From Nitrososphaera sp. (lineage in GTDB: Archaea; Thermoproteota; Nitrososphaeria; Nitrososphaerales; Nitrososphaeraceae), in contig JAKEIF010000169.1 of the NCBI GenBank assembly GCA_022545875.1, positions 1 to 8,317 on the forward strand: a stretch of 8,317 nt of DNA. The letters run 5' to 3'. The position numbers were made by a program, and so were the translations under genes. Position 1 is the stretch's first letter. Each line of letters opens with the position of its first letter. Under the pieces are notes generated by a model, which saw nothing but the letters and a program-made list of their open reading frames with translations, was not told the origin of the DNA and ran no database searches. Shown here piece by piece: positions 6,633 through 8,317 of this stretch.

Positions 6633-7520
6633 ATGCAGACGCACAACGGACAAAAATACGCTCTGAGGCTTGCAGTCATAGCGCTTCTCTCGCTGGGAAT
6701 AGCGGCGTCAACGACAGTGTCTACGATTCAATCCGCAGCCGCAGCTTCAAGTGCAAACCTCTGGGCGGTGCCGGTTAACTCTCGCATAGACGACGGCAAC
6801 TTTCAGATACTGCGACTAAAGTTCGCACTTGACACAGGAAACCCACTTGACAGGATAAGGATAACACTTGACCCAGGCACTCTGCAGGAAAAGGTCCTAG
6901 AGTTTGACGCCAATGGCGACATTATAACAGCTGACGCGGCGTTTGTCTCAGTTGACGGGTCAGTCAAGATAAAGACAGACGGATATTCATTGACAGAGCT
7001 GTCAGGCAAGTTCAAAATCGCTATTGACAAGACTGAATTGACAGTTGGCGAGCATGACGCTTTAGCAGAGATAATCACCACAGGTGAAACAGTCACAGAC
7101 GATGCTCACTTTAGATTGCGTGCAGGCTCCAGCGGTCAGGCTGACTTGGTAGCGAAATTCTTTGGCGCACCGGACAATGTAAAGCAGGACAAGAAATACA
7201 GCGCATTTGTAAAGGAAGCAAATGAAGGGACAGGCAACGCAGGCGAGCACATGGTTAGCATCTACCTGTCAAGCGACAATACACTTGACTCAGGTGACGA
7301 GCTAGTTGGGGAGAAAGAGGTCAACAACCTCAAATCTGGCAAGGACAGGATGGTCCACGTACAGTTTGAATTGCCAGACGACGCAGACACGGGACCGGCA
7401 TATCTTATCGTCAAAGTAGACGGAGAAGATGACGTAAGTGAGAGCAGCGAAAACAACAACAGCAAGTCAGAAGCAATCACCGTGATAGAGTGGACTGACG
7501 CGTTCGCAGAAGACGACTAG
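6633..7520 (+). CDS. Secreted CARDB-domain protein
   Basis: 295 residues from ATG at 6633; an in-frame TTG at 6624 adds three. Signal peptide: basic start (Lys8, Arg12), hydrophobic core LAVIALLSLGIAA, and a likely cut in the alanine run SAAAASS (about 35-40). Residues about 42-167 form an unrecognised, probably beta-rich domain. Residues about 169-283 match CARDB (cell adhesion related domain in bacteria): ADLVAKFFGAPDNV, NEGTGNAGEHMVSIYLSSDN, LVGEKEV and the closing pattern VSESSENNN. CARDB is an immunoglobulin-like beta sandwich found in exported and surface proteins. The tail is acidic (DAFAEDD). There is no membrane anchor and no cysteine, and aspartate and glutamate are abundant, which suits calcium binding or salt exposure (inference). 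It appears to be transcribed alone, with a clear terminator following. Ligand and partner are unknown; a cell-surface or matrix role is likely. Confidence 0.9.
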   Translation: MQTHNGQKYALRLAVIALLSLGIAASTTVSTIQSAAAASSANLWAVPVNSRIDDGNFQILRLKFALDTGNPLDRIRITLDPGTLQEKVLEFDANGDIITADAAFVSVDGSVKIKTDGYSLTELSGKFKIAIDKTELTVGEHDALAEIITTGETVTDDAHFRLRAGSSGQADLVAKFFGAPDNVKQDKKYSAFVKEANEGTGNAGEHMVSIYLSSDNTLDSGDELVGEKEVNNLKSGKDRMVHVQFELPDDADTGPAYLIVKVDGEDDVSESSENNNSKSEAITVIEWTDAFAEDD

Positions 7521-7524
7521 TCAT

Positions 7525-7553
7525 AGCGTGACAGTCGCTTTTCTTTTCTTTTT
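7525..7553 (+). terminator. Terminator of the CARDB gene: short hairpin plus T-tract
   Basis: AGCG (7525-7528) pairs with CGCT (7536-7539) around a 7-base loop. The stem runs straight into T-runs broken by single C residues through 7553. It begins five bases after the TAG stop. Pyrimidine-rich T-tracts are the known archaeal termination signal, so this is a good candidate. Confidence 0.7.
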
Positions 7554-7891
7554 CATTCATATTGCATTCAGTCATGCATCTCTAGCATCTGAGCATATCA
7601 ATACATTTGGCATGTTGGATGAGCGCGGATTGCTAACCGCTGACGCCATGTGTTGCCTTGCTTTGTTGTTCCTGCGAATTAATCCCTATTTACTCCGAGA
7701 CCCTATTACACGGCCTTGGAAATGAGAGGAAAAGTATTTCATGTCTCCTTTCTTGTTGAGCATCGCGTTTGTAATTCATCTCGTCACTTGCTCGGTTGAG
7801 GCATTTTCAGAATCCAAATTCTTCGACATGATAAAACACCAGTCATTAGCAATTTTGATACATTACTGCTAGCGGGTTGTGATATAGTCGA
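7554..7891. other. Intergenic stretch without recognised features
   Basis: The 338 bases between the CARDB terminator and the stop codon of the convergent right-edge gene hold no convincing gene, tRNA or repeat family. The only structure noted is a 5-bp hairpin, AGAAT (7809-7813) with ATTCT (7818-7822). There is no strong T-tract on the minus strand that would end the right-edge gene. Confidence 0.55.
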
Positions 7892-8317
7892 CTATGTGGC
7901 AAATCTCTCTGAGAGCGGCTTGTTCTCAAAGTACATCTTGTCGTTATATTCAAGGAACTTAATTTCTAATTTCTTGCCTTCGTCATTATTCCGACTCTTG
8001 CTATTTTTCTTTATCGAAGATGCATTTTCATATCCATAGGATGATGAATAATACGCACTGTAAAGACTGCGGTGTGCCAGAGCGACGTCTTCGATAGCAT
8101 GCAAAAATTCAGATATGGCCCTGTTGTCTGACGCCTTCTGGCCTGTGCTGTTGTTTTGCATGGCGACTGCTTTCAATTCTCCAGTCAGCCGGTTGTAAAT
8201 GCACACATCGAAGGAATATTTGGAGCCAGATACGCCGGCGATCTTTTCATCCATTACAAACTTGTGATTCATTGGTCCATGTTTTGATGAGAGAAATACG
8301 GCAAGCCTGAAACCCGA
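7892..8317 (-). CDS. C-terminal part of hypothetical protein, possibly restriction-endonuclease-like (Mrr-type) fold; 5' end beyond right edge
   Basis: The frame ends with TAG at 7894-7892 and stays open to the right edge, giving 141 visible codons. An internal ATG at 8272-8270 could be a start, but the 15 codons upstream of it (SGFRLAVFLSSKHGP) also read as protein, so the true start probably lies outside. The strongest clue is KIAGVSGSKYSFDVCIYN, which resembles the first strands of Mrr-like nuclease domains (GxSGxxHxFD). It is followed by a strand (LKAVAMQN) and a helix (NRAISEFLHAIEDVALAH) in the usual order. The lysine of the expected D/ExK motif is not present; that position reads MQNN, so catalysis is doubtful. 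A serine/tyrosine-rich stretch (SLYSAYYSSSYGYENASS), a lysine-rich linker and a final LEIKFLEYNDKMYFENK hairpin follow. The fold assignment is a pattern judgement. It converges on the CARDB gene. Confidence 0.6.
   Translation of the reverse strand, partial: SGFRLAVFLSSKHGPMNHKFVMDEKIAGVSGSKYSFDVCIYNRLTGELKAVAMQNNSTGQKASDNRAISEFLHAIEDVALAHRSLYSAYYSSSYGYENASSIKKNSKSRNNDEGKKLEIKFLEYNDKMYFENKPLSERFAT

Noticed and set aside
7528..7725. Plus-strand frame of 65 codons starting with GTG, with an apparent hydrophobic N-terminus
   Set aside because: The hydrophobic start is simply the translated T-tract of the CARDB terminator; there is no ribosome binding site and the rest is not protein-like.
4862..7903. 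Similar C-terminal ends QFAT and RFAT of the glycosyltransferase and the right-edge protein, with near-identical last 12 bases
   Set aside because: The match does not extend beyond a few codons and the proteins are otherwise unrelated; probably coincidence.

Overview
The window looks like chromosomal DNA of a mesophilic ammonia-oxidising archaeon of the Nitrososphaera type (Thaumarchaeota/Nitrososphaerota). This is inferred, not proven. The evidence is AT-rich TATA-like promoter elements with short or absent leaders, T-tract termination, large secreted mosaic proteins (purple-acid-phosphatase-like, LamG, PKD and CARDB modules), a GT4 glycosyltransferase, and mid-range GC content. No rRNA, tRNA, CRISPR array, insertion sequence or transposase was found.

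Left part (1-1486): a divergent non-homologous end-joining (NHEJ) pair. The minus strand carries the first 89 codons of a LigD-type 3'-phosphoesterase, cut by the left edge. The plus strand carries a complete bacterial-type Ku. Between them lie about 410 bases without a gene. These hold a nested inverted-repeat structure (329-401) and, next to Ku, an unusual cluster of ten AGCT tetramers (539-671) that ends in a perfect 6-bp hairpin just before the Ku start codon.

Middle part (1781-6004): a 979-residue exported protein faces a cytoplasmic GT4 glycosyltransferase, and the two genes converge on a 141-base spacer. The exported protein is a metallophosphatase-fold domain followed by LamG-PKD-PKD-LamG. 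Its phosphatase signature is recognisable, but three of the seven expected metal ligands are changed, including the bridging aspartate. It carries eight N-glycosylation sequons, so a nearby glycosyltransferase is a plausible but unproven partner in surface glycosylation.

Right part (6005-8317): upstream of the glycosyltransferase are a TATA-like element and a doubtful small minus-strand reading frame with two hairpins ahead of it. A secreted protein of about 295 residues with a C-terminal CARDB domain follows, ended by a clear hairpin plus T-tract terminator. At the right edge, a minus-strand frame stays open to the end of the window. It encodes the C-terminal part of a protein that resembles a degenerate restriction-endonuclease-like (Mrr-type) domain.

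The most interesting points are the archaeal Ku/LigD pair with its patterned intergenic region, and the secreted phosphatase-like protein whose metal site appears rewired.
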